NCBI GenBank assembly: GCA_016169945.1
Contig: JADLSH010000212.1
Location: forward strand, 1 to 64,000
DNA length: 64,000 nt
Origin: Trachythela sp. YZ-2020
Lineage: Eukaryota > Cnidaria > Anthozoa > Malacalcyonacea > Clavulariidae
Direction of reading: 5' to 3'
Both the position numbers and the translations under genes were made by a program. Under the pieces are notes generated by a model. It had not been told where the DNA came from, made no database searches, and was given only the letters and a program-made list of their open reading frames with translations. How positions within the stretch are numbered: the stretch's first letter is position 1; every line of letters starts with the position of its first letter. Below are positions 35,901 through 44,303 of this stretch, in pieces.

Positions 35901-36961
35901 ACAGAATATGGACATAGATAAACTTTATTTAAACACGCATCCCTCATCATCAAAAGATGGTTTTCATGGGGGGCGTCACACAATTTACAATAATAACACT
36001 CTATAAAATCTAAATTATACACACATTTAAAAAGCTAAAAAATCCAGAATGGTCGATGTCTGACTCAGTTGCTGTATTCATATCAAATTTTTGAAGCTGC
36101 ATATGGACTCTGACAGCTTCGCCTCCATTGTTAGGCTATTCCATAGCACAGCCCCACTGTACCCAAAACTTTTTTTCAAATATTCAGTATTGGGCTTAGG
36201 AACTGAAAGATCGGTATGGGCATTTCTAAGATTGTAAGTATTAAGTTTTGCTTCCCTTCTAATGAATTTATCCTTCAAGTTTGGAGCTGAGTGGCCGCTT
36301 AATATTCTATAAACCAAGACTGCCTCGCGAGGGAATAATTGTATCTAATCGACTTAGAAATTGTTATGAATACTTGTTATAATGACATACAAAACATGTC
36401 TAACAGCCAGCTTGATAGGTTGCACGTTAAAGATTTTAGAATCTGGTCACGTGATGGCGCAAAACCTCTGTTGCTCTGATTGGGCTCTGTCCTCAAATTA
36501 CCGAGCGAACTACAATCCCAGTAGACGCATGTGCACTGCTTATTTTTATGATTGACAAAATTGGGCTTAATTACATATCTCAGTAATGCATTTATCGTTA
36601 TTCACAGAGTAAACAATATACCACAAATTAAATGAGGCTAAATTACTTGGTATTTCCGACTACTTGTATCGACGGTCACACCTAACGGTTGTCTTTCGTA
36701 TTTCTAGGATTAGTGGGGATGTGTTTTATGTTTGGCAGTGACTGCGGTGCAGCGTTTCTGGGATTACTTTTTCACGCGATTGGAACACGAAGCACACTTA
36801 TCTTTTATGCTGGAATGACTGCCATTGTGGTCATAATACTTCTTCTTTACATTCAATTTTCAAAAGATGTTAAAGATTATGAGAAATTGCCCGTCGATAG
36901 CGATTACGATGATGCAGATGACAGTGCCAATGACATTAATTATGATAAAGACAATGACTAG
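17621..36961 (+). CDS. MFSD6-like MFS transporter, copy 2 (intact, 3 exons)
   Basis: A polytopic membrane protein of the major facilitator superfamily (MFSD6 / MFS_1_like type). It probably transports a small solute, which is unknown. Exons are 17621-17945, 30945-31727 and 36708-36961 (325+783+254 = 1362 nt, 453 aa). Each junction splits a glycine codon after base one. About 12 hydrophobic segments are visible, with the MFS loop 2-3 motif GDRFRARK at residues 62-69. The strongly conserved block WEFWYLDELHASPLVMGG lies in exon 2, and a short acidic C-terminal tail ends the protein. Vertebrate MFSD6 is much longer because of loop insertions missing here. The start at 17621 (ATGGCAATATTC) is the conserved Met. 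Introns of 13.0 and 5.0 kb are packed with transposons. Transcription cannot be shown from sequence. Confidence 0.85.
17946..19290. other. No gene seen; 5' part of MFS copy 2 intron 1
   Basis: The first 50 bp resemble the start of intron 1 in copy 1 (GTATGATTGTGTAAAACAAA against GTAAGATTGTTTAAAAACAA). Beyond that the intron is AT-rich and featureless. Confidence 0.45.
19297..19785 (-). pseudogene. LINE reverse transcriptase C-terminal remnant
   Basis: Two minus-strand frames, interrupted near 19545, carry the thumb and C-terminal region of a CR1/jockey-like LINE: YNYLIVPHFDYCSSVWG, then LGWKDLSERPRDQLFTLMFK. The catalytic domain is missing. A small dead fragment in intron 1 of MFS copy 2. 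Confidence 0.75.
19800..20935. other. No gene seen
   Basis: AT-rich intron sequence without recognisable features. Confidence 0.4.
20941..22440. mobile_element. About 1.5-kb foldback element
   Basis: The left arm 20941-21139 (contains CCAAATTCTGTCAATTATTT, AGCAAGTTAATAAATTATGG and ATCATTAAGTAGTTCTAAAT) is the inverted counterpart of 22195-22440 (AGAACTACTTAGTGATTGGA, CCATAATTTATTAACTTGCT, AATAATTGACAGAATTTGG). The arms have diverged by several substitutions and indels. The 1.05-kb interior has no coding region and includes a G-rich patch at 21180-21400 and a hAT-like fragment (CAGTGACGTAGCCAG, about 21599). Confidence 0.75.
22441..22935. other. No gene seen
   Basis: A patch around 22515-22640 (CCGCGGTCCGGCATTAATTA, TTACCCACGTACATGTACG) is richer in GC than its surroundings. 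It has no identifiable function. Confidence 0.35.
22936..23741. repeat. Telomere-like TTAGGG-variant array, unit 1
   Basis: A unit of about 0.81 kb. It has an AT-rich leader (AATAAATTGGAAATAGCAGT...) and about 510 bp of degenerate TTAGGG/TTAGGA/TGAGGG motifs, mostly TTAGGATGAGGG and TTAGGATAAGGG. It ends with AACGACTCAGCATTTCTACT and a CCTCTCTCGGCTCCCTGAGT block. No uninterrupted canonical (TTAGGG)n longer than about three units is present, so this is an old interstitial array. Confidence 0.9.
23742..24558. repeat. Telomere-like array, unit 2 (tandem duplicate)
   Basis: Repeats unit 1 head to tail with the same leader, array order and terminal block. Positions are offset by about 806-816 bp. 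Most hexamer variants are shared position by position, so the duplication happened after the array had already degenerated. Confidence 0.9.
24560..25234. other. No gene seen
   Basis: AT-rich, no recognisable coding or repeat structure. Confidence 0.4.
26730..27970. repeat. Inner inverted repeat pair, about 190-bp arms
   Basis: 26730-26922 (GAACGCTTTCGGCTGAATTC ... TGAGAGCCTTGCAAACATCT) is mirrored almost perfectly at 27788-27970. Between the arms lies a further palindrome (27288-27545). A third level of foldback structure inside the 9-bp-TSD element. Confidence 0.85.
27288..27545. repeat. Innermost foldback, about 90-bp arms
   Basis: 27288-27385 (CTTCGCAGAGGCTTGGATAA ... TAAAAGAATGCGCTTGATGG) pairs with 27455-27545 (CCATCTAGCGCATTCTTTTA ... 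TATCCAAGCCTCTGCGAAG). The spacer is about 70 bp and GC-richer. A probable separate MITE insertion. Confidence 0.85.
29116..29567. other. No gene seen
   Basis: AT-rich intron sequence between repeat R and the 730-bp repeat; nothing recognised. Confidence 0.4.
29568..30297. repeat. 730-bp repeat S, copy 1 (5'-truncated relative to copy 2)
   Basis: Matches 33907-34636 over 730 bp without indels. I noticed only two substitutions (near 29764 and 30164). It starts in a SINE-like segment (CTACGACTTTCGGCAGAGCG with a B-box-like GGTTCGAGTCGC). It contains TGTAGGGAGCCACCTTAAC and a hairpin (CGCGGCGCCATCTTGCCAAG near 30008 against its complement at about 30112-30138). The 110-codon minus-strand frame inside is identical in both copies but resembles nothing known. 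Confidence 0.9.
30298..30944. other. 3' end of MFS copy 2 intron 1
   Basis: No gene. A palindrome GTATAACTCATGTAGGATAC/ATGAGTTATAC is centred near 30383. The last 180 bp before exon 2 show loose similarity to the same place in copy 1 (CATACAC, ATGCTCTCC, TAAATACC blocks). Confidence 0.4.
30945..31727 (+). CDS. MFS copy 2, exon 2
   Basis: The acceptor is CCATTTTAG|GTAATTCC and the donor CTTG|GTAAGT, 783 nt in one open frame. It encodes residues 109-369: TM4 onward, GDERARYGEYYMWTHFG (about 157-173), WKEVKSILFNRHYIFMF, WEFWYLDELHASPLVMGG, RRPLLAASLFGSGYLMRK and the C-terminal half helices up to SKAGCEKSSGVVLG. Confidence 0.9.
31728..32739. other. MFS copy 2 intron 2, 5' part; no gene seen
   Basis: Only short open frames; no recognisable repeat before the TIR at 32740. 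Confidence 0.4.
33780..33975 (-). mobile_element. tRNA-derived SINE-like segment
   Basis: CTGTGGGAGGAAACCGGAGT, ACCCGG and ACGACTTTCGG occur here in reverse orientation to the SINE at 49870-50232 (CCGGGTACTCCGGTTTCCTC). The two are therefore the same family in opposite orientation. The B-box-like sequence in this copy is GGTTCGAGTCGC. Confidence 0.6.
33907..34636. repeat. 730-bp repeat S, copy 2
   Basis: Nearly identical to 29568-30297 (constant offset 4339, no indels seen). Here the similarity to the SINE extends further upstream, so this copy is the more complete one and copy 1 is truncated at 29568. Confidence 0.9.
34703..35920. other. No gene seen
   Basis: Contains ATGGAATTTTTTATGGAATT-type short repeats at 34728-34890. 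An imperfect inverted pair lies at 34915-34945 / 35040-35070 (GGTTCTCATTCATCGGCG against CGCCGATGAATGAGAACC), a small foldback of about 155 bp. Confidence 0.5.
35191..35228 (+). tRNA. tRNA 5'-half-like fragment (probably SINE-derived)
   Basis: GCACGATAGCTTAATTGGTA followed by GAGCGTCAGACCGGTA reads like the acceptor strand, D-arm (pol III A box TAGCTTAATTGG) and start of the anticodon arm of a tRNA. After that the sequence diverges, with no anticodon loop, variable loop or T arm. It is not a functional tRNA. Most likely a truncated SINE head or tRNA pseudogene. Confidence 0.55.
35925..36340 (-). pseudogene. LINE C-terminal remnant with 3' UTR
   Basis: The minus-strand frame 36078-36317 encodes the terminal block common to many LINEs: MVYRILSGHSAPNLKDKF, YNLRNAHTDLSVPKP, YLKKSFGYSGAVLWNSL. 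A 3' UTR follows toward 35925 (AGATAAACTTTATTT tail, with GATGGTTTTCATGGGGGGCG). Only the last 80 codons survive. Located in intron 2 of MFS copy 2. Confidence 0.8.
36708..36961 (+). CDS. MFS copy 2, exon 3
   Basis: The acceptor is CGTATTTCTAG|GATTAGTG. It encodes the last two membrane helices (LVGMCFMFGSDCGAAFLG, TLIFYAGMTAIVVIILLLYI) and an acidic tail ending in DKDND, with the stop TAG at 36959-36961. An ATTAAA-type polyadenylation candidate lies near 37276. Confidence 0.85.
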
Positions 36962-38930
36962 TAAATTAGCTTTGTAATGGGAGGATACGATAGTCTAATT
37001 ACAATGCATGCTTTTGACAAAAATAGAGATAATAATTATTTTACATAAACCTTGAAAAGGTATAGATAATATCTGACTGGTGACTCGGAGAAAAATATTT
37101 ATGGGATTCGTATAACAATGAAAAGGTAATGGAACATTCAGATCATTGGATCGTGGCTGAAGACAGTATTTCTATATATGCAAATTTGTATGCAAAGGCT
37201 GCTTTAGCTTGTTGATACATAACAAAATGTAAAACCAGTGCTAAACTTACACTTGGTGCAACTGTGGTTCTCTCACCAAAAATTAAAGTTCATTAAATTT
37301 ACAGTTAGTCAGTTCTGCTATGTTGTAGACATGGAAACCTTGGTTTTGGAAATAGGATGACGTGTGGAGAATCCGGTTTTCTTATATATCCTATTGTAAA
37401 TTATAAGCAGCGTCTTAGGCCACGTTTACACTGTACCGTTTTCGTAGCGTTCTCGTATTGTTCGAGAGAACTAGACTATATATTGTCTTTAATGCCATTG
37501 AGGATTAAGAACAATACGAGAACGCTACGAAAACGGTACAGACTAAATTTTCTCTTGTGCAGGTATTACTTGCACGAACTAAGACACTAATGTCGACTTG
37601 TTCGAAAGAGAAAAGAACAGGCTTCAATATATGACCTATAAATCTCTTTTTATGGCCTAGTATTTCGAAAATTATTACTAGTATAAAATATGGACTCCAC
37701 CTTTTTATACACGCTGTATATGTTCTAGCTATGATAAAATAGAGCCCTAACTCAATTACATTCAAAGAATGAACAATTCAAGCGTGAACAAAAAGGACAA
37801 AGAATATCAATTTTCTCAGGAGTTTTCTATGCAGTCAACAGTTATTTCAGGTAACCAGTACACGTTTCCTTCTTAGATATTAGTTTGTAACTCTCAAAAT
37901 GGACAACGCACCAGCATAAGGATGCATAATAAGAAACAGCTGATCTTAATGAGGCAGGTAGCCGGATATGAGGCAGAGCCAGATTGTCCATTTTAATGAC
38001 GGATTCTAATGTCCATAAGACATACCAGTGCCCATTTTACGCGAGATGTAAGAAGTATGCCAGGCAACTCAAGCTGTTTCATTTTGAATTGATATATAAG
38101 ACTGATATCGCAACATGAACAAGAACGAACTTCCAACATGCTACTTGATCCCCAGCCTTATTTCCTCCATTACAACACTCCATTACTTTTTACTAAAATT
38201 TTACAGTGAAAGCAGAAGGAACTTCATATGGGAGGAGCTAGAAATTTGGGGATTTTCACAATAACTGTCCGTCGCCCGGTAAATATATTATCACAACAGA
38301 CATATATAACGAGTGGAAACTCTGTCTCTTTTAGTCGCTTTGTATTTTCTCGCCTTTGCAAACTAAGCACATGCAAAGAGCGACCTCTTATTAGCTAACG
38401 GTAACAATAAATTAACTCGGCTACTTCCGCCAGAATATATTCGCATTAACTAATTATGTTAGTTATTCAAAACAAAAATATGCACAAAGTTACTCAAACG
38501 TTGAGTTTTCAAGCTAGGTTTTCAAACATTAATTCCGACAGTTTGGTCTGTTCCAATCCTTGACGTTCAGAGGAGCGGTGTAACTAGATTATCACATATT
38601 TTATTTTTGTGTTGCACTTCCATGGGCACGAGTTAATCCTGCAACAGGCAGGTCTTGTTTTCTTTTCTCGTATCACACCATACAGACCTCTCGCCTTTTC
38701 CCGCCAAAATAACACAGGAGTGAAAACGATTTTTAAATTTGAAAAAAATACCAAAAAAGTTAGAAAACTTGCCCTAGAAATAGTGAAAACAATATTGACT
38801 TAAACTTGCTTAGTTAAGTGAAGTTTTCAAGTCGTTGATGATTCATCAAAACAAAATACGAGAGGGCAAAAATTGCAAATCAACAATTCCAACTACACAT
38901 CTCGCGACTCAAGATGGCCAAACGTTTGAG
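36962..38930. other. 3' flank of MFS copy 2; no gene seen
   Basis: Non-coding apart from the hairpin at 37431-37541. The text GATGATTCATCAAAACAAAA near 38837 recurs near 41963, marking a minor dispersed repeat. Confidence 0.4.
37431..37541. repeat. Perfect 33-bp-arm hairpin
   Basis: 37431-37463 (CTGTACCGTTTTCGTAGCGT...) is exactly complementary to 37509-37541 (...ACGCTACGAAAACGGTACAG), with a 45-nt spacer. Perfect arms imply a recent small foldback MITE. Confidence 0.85.
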
Positions 38931-39063
38931 TTTAAGTGCAAACGTCCAAAATGATTTCGGTAAGATTTGTCAATGAACATTTATTCTCCACATTTCTATA
39001 TTTTGTTTTATCCAACAATAGTAGCCTTCTCCCTTTCTTCTTTATACACATGTGCCAACCCTG

Positions 39064-39107
39064 ATCCCCGCTGATGAGTCCGTGAGGGACGAAACGTGTA
39101 CGGGGAT
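39064..39107 (+). ncRNA. Hammerhead ribozyme motif (Penelope-like-element type, minimal stem III)
   Basis: All core elements of a self-cleaving hammerhead are present in order. Stem I 5' strand ATCCCCG is at 39064-39070 and box CTGATGA at 39071-39077. Stem II is GTCC/GGAC (39078-39081 with 39087-39090) with loop GTGAG. GAA is at 39091-39093. Stem III is only 2 bp (A94-T99, C95-G98) with a 2-nt loop. The cleavage triplet GTA is at 39098-39100. Stem I 3' strand CGGGGAT is at 39101-39107, pairing all seven bases. A 1-2-bp stem III is the published feature of hammerheads in Penelope-like elements and retrozymes, which cleave best as dimers. No retroelement ORF lies next to it, so it is likely in a solo terminal repeat or non-autonomous element. 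Predicted cut after A39100. Confidence 0.88.
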
Positions 39108-39109
39108 TC

Positions 39110-39860
39110 TGAAATACATACATATATATTTCCTTCTTCTCTTTAACTAATTTTTACATGCCTCTATACAAGATTTTCAGTACAGCGTGACCAGTCTCAT
39201 ATCATCGTATGAGCCTGGGCACATTTTTATGCACCACACACTGTATTAAAACACACTTAAACGTTACATACACTAAAATTCAACATTTATGTTTTACTTA
39301 GAACTCACATACTCTCATTTTTTAGGTTTACATTCATATAAACATTTTACTTTCATAATTTTTTACATTTCGTATAACAATAAAAACATTCTCTTGCTAC
39401 CAACACATGGTCAATACACGATCATATTTCACACTTATTTTTTCAACTTTGCAGCTTACTGTACTTAGGGACTGTTGTTACAATTATAAACTAGTAGTTA
39501 CTATCGTAAGGAAAGTGCTGCCTTGACGCCCAAACTGCATGCAAAATTCCTCGACCAATTAGTAATATTGAACGTATTTATATTGCTAATGGCACACTGT
39601 ATGTATAGCTGTGATTATTGTAAATAATAATATATAAGAAGTAAACATGCTAAACAAACATGTCACAACAGTCTTTGTTCCCAATCTGTAGATATTTCAT
39701 TTCATATTTATTTAGCATTTAGCTTCCATCAGTGTGCATCTGTACTGTCCAGTGAATTGTCAAAATACATGATTATACAGCAAACCAACATAATAATATA
39801 TCTCTCCAAAACAACTGTGAGCAGGGATCCACATGACATATGTTGGAAATATTTAATTCT
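39110..39860. other. No gene seen; possible flank of ribozyme-bearing element
   Basis: AT-rich sequence. Includes a short palindrome CTCATATCATCGTATGAG at about 39197-39214. No terminal repeat partner of the ribozyme was found. Confidence 0.35.
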
Positions 39861-39864
39861 TTAT

Positions 39865-40862
39865 ATCGCAGATTCCATCCCATTACAGATGATGTAATAT
39901 ATCCATATTATTTTGTAAGTTTGTAACAACCATTTTTTTCAAGTAAATATAACATAATTTATCAACCAAATTTGGTTTTCATTTTCTGCCTCAACAGGCA
40001 GTCAATGTTACTTTGTGCCACAACTGGCTCTGCCACAATGGGCAGATCAATAATATTTTGTGCCTCAACACGCTCCACAGGTTCTATCACAATGAGCTAT
40101 TCCATTTAAATCCGTAACCCCCCCCCCCCTCTATCGAGGACAGGGGTTTTTCTATAACCCTGAAGAATTCCTGATTTTCAACAGCCCACCTGAGGAATTT
40201 TGTATTTACAACACCTACCCCTGAAGAATTCCTGTCTTACAGCTATTACCCCTGAAGAATTTAACTGCAACCCCCTGAAGAATGCAATTTTTTTACTCAA
40301 CCCCTGAAGAATTCCAAGCCTAAATAGTCACAACCCTGAAGAATTCCAAGGCAAAATGGCCCCTTACCCCTGAAGAATTCCAGGGTCCTCCATAGGGGGG
40401 TACTGTATTAAATGGAATAGCCCAATGGGTAGATCAATGTTTCTTTCTGCCACAATGGGCAGATCAATATTTTGTGCCTTAATGGGCTCTACCACAACAG
40501 GTAGATTGGTATTTTGTGCTACGATCACAGGTACAGGCTCTATGACTACAGCTAGATCACTATTTGTCACCGTCATAGATGGGGCACAGGCGATATATTA
40601 ACTGTGTCGATCACAGACCGACATATGACATATCTTGTGAGAAAGCATGTTTGAGCCCGTTGAGGCACAAAATATTATTGATCTGCCCATTGTGGCAGGG
40701 CCAGTTGTGGACAAAGTAACATTCATCCGCCTGTTGAGGCAGAAAATGAAAACCAAATTTGGTCGATAAATTATGGTATATTTACTTGTTATGGTTGTGA
40801 CAAACTTACAAAAAATATGGATATATTACATCATCTTAAGGGCCTAATGAGATGGAATTATC
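39865..40862. mobile_element. About 1-kb foldback element
   Basis: Left arm about 39865-40105 (GATTCCATC, GATGATGTAATATATCCATA, CCAAATTTGGTTTTCATTTT, CTGCCACAATGGGCAGATCA). It is mirrored at about 40655-40862 (TGATCTGCCCATTGTGGCAG, GAAAATGAAAACCAAATTTG, TATGGATATATTACATCATC). The spacer holds a CCCCTGAAGAATTCC repeat cluster and further copies of the ACAATGGGCAGATCAAT motif. No gene. Confidence 0.75.
40150..40385. repeat. Degenerate CCCCTGAAGAATTCC repeat
   Basis: Seven or more copies of (A)CCCCTGAAGAATTCC separated by 10-25 variable bases, in the loop of the foldback element. Confidence 0.8.
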
Positions 40863-40901
40863 ATCGTACATGAATTAATTAACCTCCACGGGTAGATATT
40901 T

Positions 40902-41299
40902 AATATTAGAGAGGTTAAGATACCCCGGTTCCGATTTACGGGTACGGGTGATGCACCCGTACCCGTACCCGTAAACCGAGTTACGGCTTGCGACTTAAGA
41001 GCCCGAAATATTTCGGGCTACAAATACGAATATATTTCCAATTTTACTATTTGTTTAATAAATGTTACATGTGATGAAAATACTTACACGCTTCTCCATT
41101 CCTCAAACAATTCTTCAATGCCCTTCACTTTCTTGTCTAAAATTTACCCGTTCGACTCTTACGTGTAGACCATGGTTTACCGCGGGAAAACGGGTAGGAA
41201 TTACGGGTAAACATGCTGACATCAGCAAAAATTTGTAAACAAAATGGCGACACCCGTACCGGTAAACCGGAACCGGGGTATCTTAACCTCTCTAATATT
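40902..41299. mobile_element. 398-bp MITE
   Basis: Termini AATATTAGAGAGGTTAAGAT and its complement, extending through ACCCCGGTTCC and the GGGTACGGGTG/CACCCGTACC region, give TIRs of about 45 bp. A 17-bp direct repeat, TCATCGTACATGAATTA, occurs at 40861-40877 and 41302-41318 on the two sides. It lies next to the protease-like pseudogene, whose frame runs into it. Confidence 0.8.
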
Positions 41300-41319
41300 T
41301 GTCATCGTACATGAATTAT

Positions 41320-41760
41320 AAACACTAACTATGGTTGGTAAGTTATCTATAGACAAATATTCTACACCAGGATCTAGGACTAATAAGCCATTACTCAGAG
41401 CTTTTAAATACATTTTGTCTCCTTGTATTAAGACATTATTAAATGTTGTTTTAGACCACGCGGACAATGGAATATTTCGTGCTGAAAGAAGCGCCGATAA
41501 ACTCATAAAAGCACATTGCTTTCCTCTAGAATGAACAGTAAACAGTTCATCGCCTTGATGAATATCGGCAGAAAGAAATAAAGCCATACTTACCTGTGTT
41601 TCTTCGGGAAATGTTTGTATATTTTGCCAGAAATCCAGAATAAAATCTTGTAAAATCTTGAGAGTTCTGAACTTGCAGATCACATGGAACAAAACATGCG
41701 CGCGCAATACAATATTTTCTCGCCCTCTCCCCCCATTTTAAAAATTCTCCTTGAGCTCGA
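41320..41760 (-). pseudogene. Cysteine-protease-like domain fragment (Helitron-type ORF remnant)
   Basis: A minus-strand open frame contains FTVHSRGKQCAFMSLSALL, FNNVLIQGDKMYLKAL and EYLSIDNLP. The QC followed by small and hydrophobic residues looks like the nucleophile motif of a papain-fold (OTU or C76-like) cysteine protease, of the kind found next to Helitron-type replication proteins in invertebrates. Only the N-terminal, cysteine-bearing half is present; the downstream half with the catalytic histidine is missing. The frame runs into the MITE at 41299. The candidate Cys codon is near 41513-41515. The family assignment is inference from motif pattern, not a search. Compare 53835-55213. 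Confidence 0.5.
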
Positions 41761-42046
41761 CTTTCTGCCCGGAATTCCGACAACTGACAGACGCAAGATC
41801 TCGATCTCGACTATACATAGGTCGGCGTAAAAGACTGGGGCAAGTGAACTCTGGAGAAACCTTAGCATGTCAAGAATAGTGTGCTGCCTTCGGCAGCAAT
41901 TATATACCACCATTATGGTTCTCATTAAATATATCTAAACTTAAAAAAACTTTAAAATCGTTGCTGATTCATCAAAACAAAATACGAGACGGCGAAAATT
42001 GTATCGGTGGACGGCTCGACGAATATTTTATGTGTGTTATTAATAA

Positions 42047-42221
42047 GTAATAGCATGGTTTCTCATGACATTTGGATAAAGCATACACTCGTGAACTTTT
42101 CAAAGACTTGATATAGCACTCGTCCTTCGGACTCTTGTGCTATTTTGAGGACTTTGAAAAACTCACCAGTGTATGTTCATCCAAATTGCACCCAAAATTA
42201 AAGTCGAAAGCATGCTATTAC
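42047..42221. mobile_element. 175-bp foldback MITE
   Basis: Ends GTAATAGCATG and CATGCTATTAC, with further complementary blocks inside (ATTTGGATAAAGCATACACT against AGTGTATGTTCATCCAAAT). Much of the element can fold into one long hairpin. Confidence 0.8.
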
Positions 42222-42227
42222 CTATAC

Positions 42228-42490
42228 TAATCCCCGAGCCAGCGCGAAGCGCCGTGCGAGGGTACTAATTTCGCTCGGAGATTTACACCCGGGTATGTGA
42301 AAACATTGTGGAATGCAAAGTCGTCCGCCATTTTTTTTTGTCATGGACTGGACCTTTTCGTAAGTTATGCGCATGCGCAAGTTCAAGCCGAGAGAAGACT
42401 TCCATTTTGCAAACTTTTTTCAAAAATAGTTTTGCACTCATTTTATAAGTAATACGCTTATATGTATGTAAGTATGTAAGTAAGTTTATA
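42228..42490 (-). repeat. Repeat T1, copy 2 (inverted)
   Basis: The reverse complement of the 3643-3882 family. It has the CCCCGAGCC end, the GGCGCTTCGCG-type hairpin (one mismatch), the GTACTAATTTCGCTCGGAGA block and, at the far end, a TATG/TAAG microsatellite. Confidence 0.7.
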
Positions 42491-42951
42491 TGTTAAGTCT
42501 CCAAAACAAGATAAATGAAAATTATTTAGAGGACAAACTAACAAGAGCAAAAACAGTCGAAAGACCGAAAAAGGAGCGTTTTAAACAGGCAAGTGTCTAT
42601 TTTGCATGCTTGCTTTGCCGATTTTTTAACATAGCATGCAGTATAGTTTGTGAATTTGAAAATGTGTAGATCATCAATTCCGTGTGGTCAATATAAGATT
42701 GATTGATCTTTAAGGGTATTTTAGTATTGATTCAAGTATGCTATAGAAAAAAACCCCATGAAATATCAAAAACTTCATTGCAAAAGCAAGTGCGAAGTAT
42801 AAAAATACTCCTCGAAAAGCAGTTGAAGTTTTTTGAAAATTTCGAAACGTTTTGTGAACGTCTAAGGTTGAATGTTACAGTAAATCAAAGCTAAAAGAGT
42901 ACATAATAGCATATAGTCTAGGACCTGTATAGGAGTTTGTATGCGTTTCAT

Positions 42952-43326
42952 TAATGATCCAAGCACATTATATACTAAAATTCACCGGTAATTAAATTAA
43001 ACACACGCCAAATTTGTGGGAGAACGGGTTCGGGGTGAAGACTGAAGTGAACCAATATTTATACTCTGGTCAACCCAAAGACTCATTCTAGCCTTATGTT
43101 TTCATCCCGCGGGGGTATACATGAGACCCGCTAGGAGAGACTAAATGCCCTAGGGGTAAAAACCCCGATAGAGCCCTGTCATCAAGGTTGCGACCCTCTC
43201 CGACATTACCTGAACCAATGGGTGATAATCCCCTTGGACAGTCCTTACGATTCGACTGATTATATTTCCATGAAATAATCTGAGTCTATGGGCAATGAAG
43301 TTGACCATTTGGAACACTTCAACCCC
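42952..43326. repeat. Direct repeat U, copy 1
   Basis: A 375-bp segment starting TAATGATCCAAGCACATTAT and ending GGAACACTTCAACCCC. It is repeated at 43929-44303 with a constant offset of 977. Differences cluster at about 43138-43175. Confidence 0.9.
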
Positions 43327-43614
43327 GAACCAAAAACTTTATTCAACATCAACAAGTTTAGATATATACAACATGATCATTCACAGCAATAAAATTGTTC
43401 GTGTTTTCCTCTTGGATTAATTATCCAGCATAACTAAAGCAAGACCACATCCAGCATAACGATACAGCAAGAACATTTCCAGCGATACGATAGAATTGAT
43501 CGTTTGTTCCTCTTGGATTGCCCTGCATGAAAATAACTATATAATGAGATAGATAAATATATCGTCCATTAGATTAGTTCCTCCAACATGTAAAATAGAA
43601 GGTTGGGTGGGTGG

Positions 43615-43929
43615 AAATTTTTATTCTTGCAGAATTTCGTGTTTATTCAGTTGAAACATTCAGCAAAGTGACACGCTTGACGTTATATAGCGCGCTTTAC
43701 CTATGGTCATTGAAATATGATTGGCAATAGAGTCATTTGATTGGCTGAGCAAATTGCATTCGTATTGCACGTGTCCGGATATACTTTGAACTTTGATCAG
43801 AGATATTTTATTGTGAATTTAGTGGGTGTTGACAGGATTTTCCCACTTGTTGTATAGTAAAACAAACCTCAAGTTAATGTGTTGTCTCATTAACTTAAAT
43901 TTATACATTGTGATCTATAAATTGGCTTT
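43615..43929. repeat. Direct repeat V, copy 1
   Basis: A 315-bp segment (AAATTTTTATTCTTGCAGAA ... CTATAAATTGGCTTT) directly abutting repeat U copy 2. It recurs at 46209-46523 with only a couple of substitutions seen. Confidence 0.9.
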
Positions 43930-44303
43930 AATGATCCAAGCACATTATATACTAAAATTCACCGGTAATTAAATTAAACACACGCCAAATTTGTGGGAGA
44001 ACGGGTTCGGGGTGAAGACTGAAGTGAACCAATATTTATACTCTGGTCAACCCAAAGACTCATTCTAGCCTTATGTTTTCATCCCGCGGGGGTATACATG
44101 AGACCCGCTAGGAGACACGCCATCCCCTAGGCGTAACACCCCCGAGAGAGCCCTGTCATCAAGGTTGCGACCCTCTCCGACATTACCTGAACCAATGGGT
44201 GATAATCCCCTTGGACAGTCCTTACGATTCGACTGATTATATTTCCATGAAATAATCTGAGTCTATGGGCAATGAAGTTGACCATTTGGAACACTTCAAC
44301 CCC
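43929..44303. repeat. Direct repeat U, copy 2
   Basis: Second copy of the 42952-43326 segment. Minus-strand open frames continue past its end (to about 44430, with MSDGNAQMEVNYHQAKAV). They match no family I recognise. Confidence 0.9.

Noticed and set aside
40150..40385. CCCCTGAAGAATTCC copies separated by variable sequence, considered as CRISPR-like
   Set aside because: Spacers are short, variable in length and AT-rich. The array sits in a foldback transposon and there are no cas genes.
42952..44303. LTR retrotransposon with repeat U as its LTRs
   Set aside because: No TG...CA ends, no primer-binding site after U1, no polypurine tract before U2 and no coding region inside.
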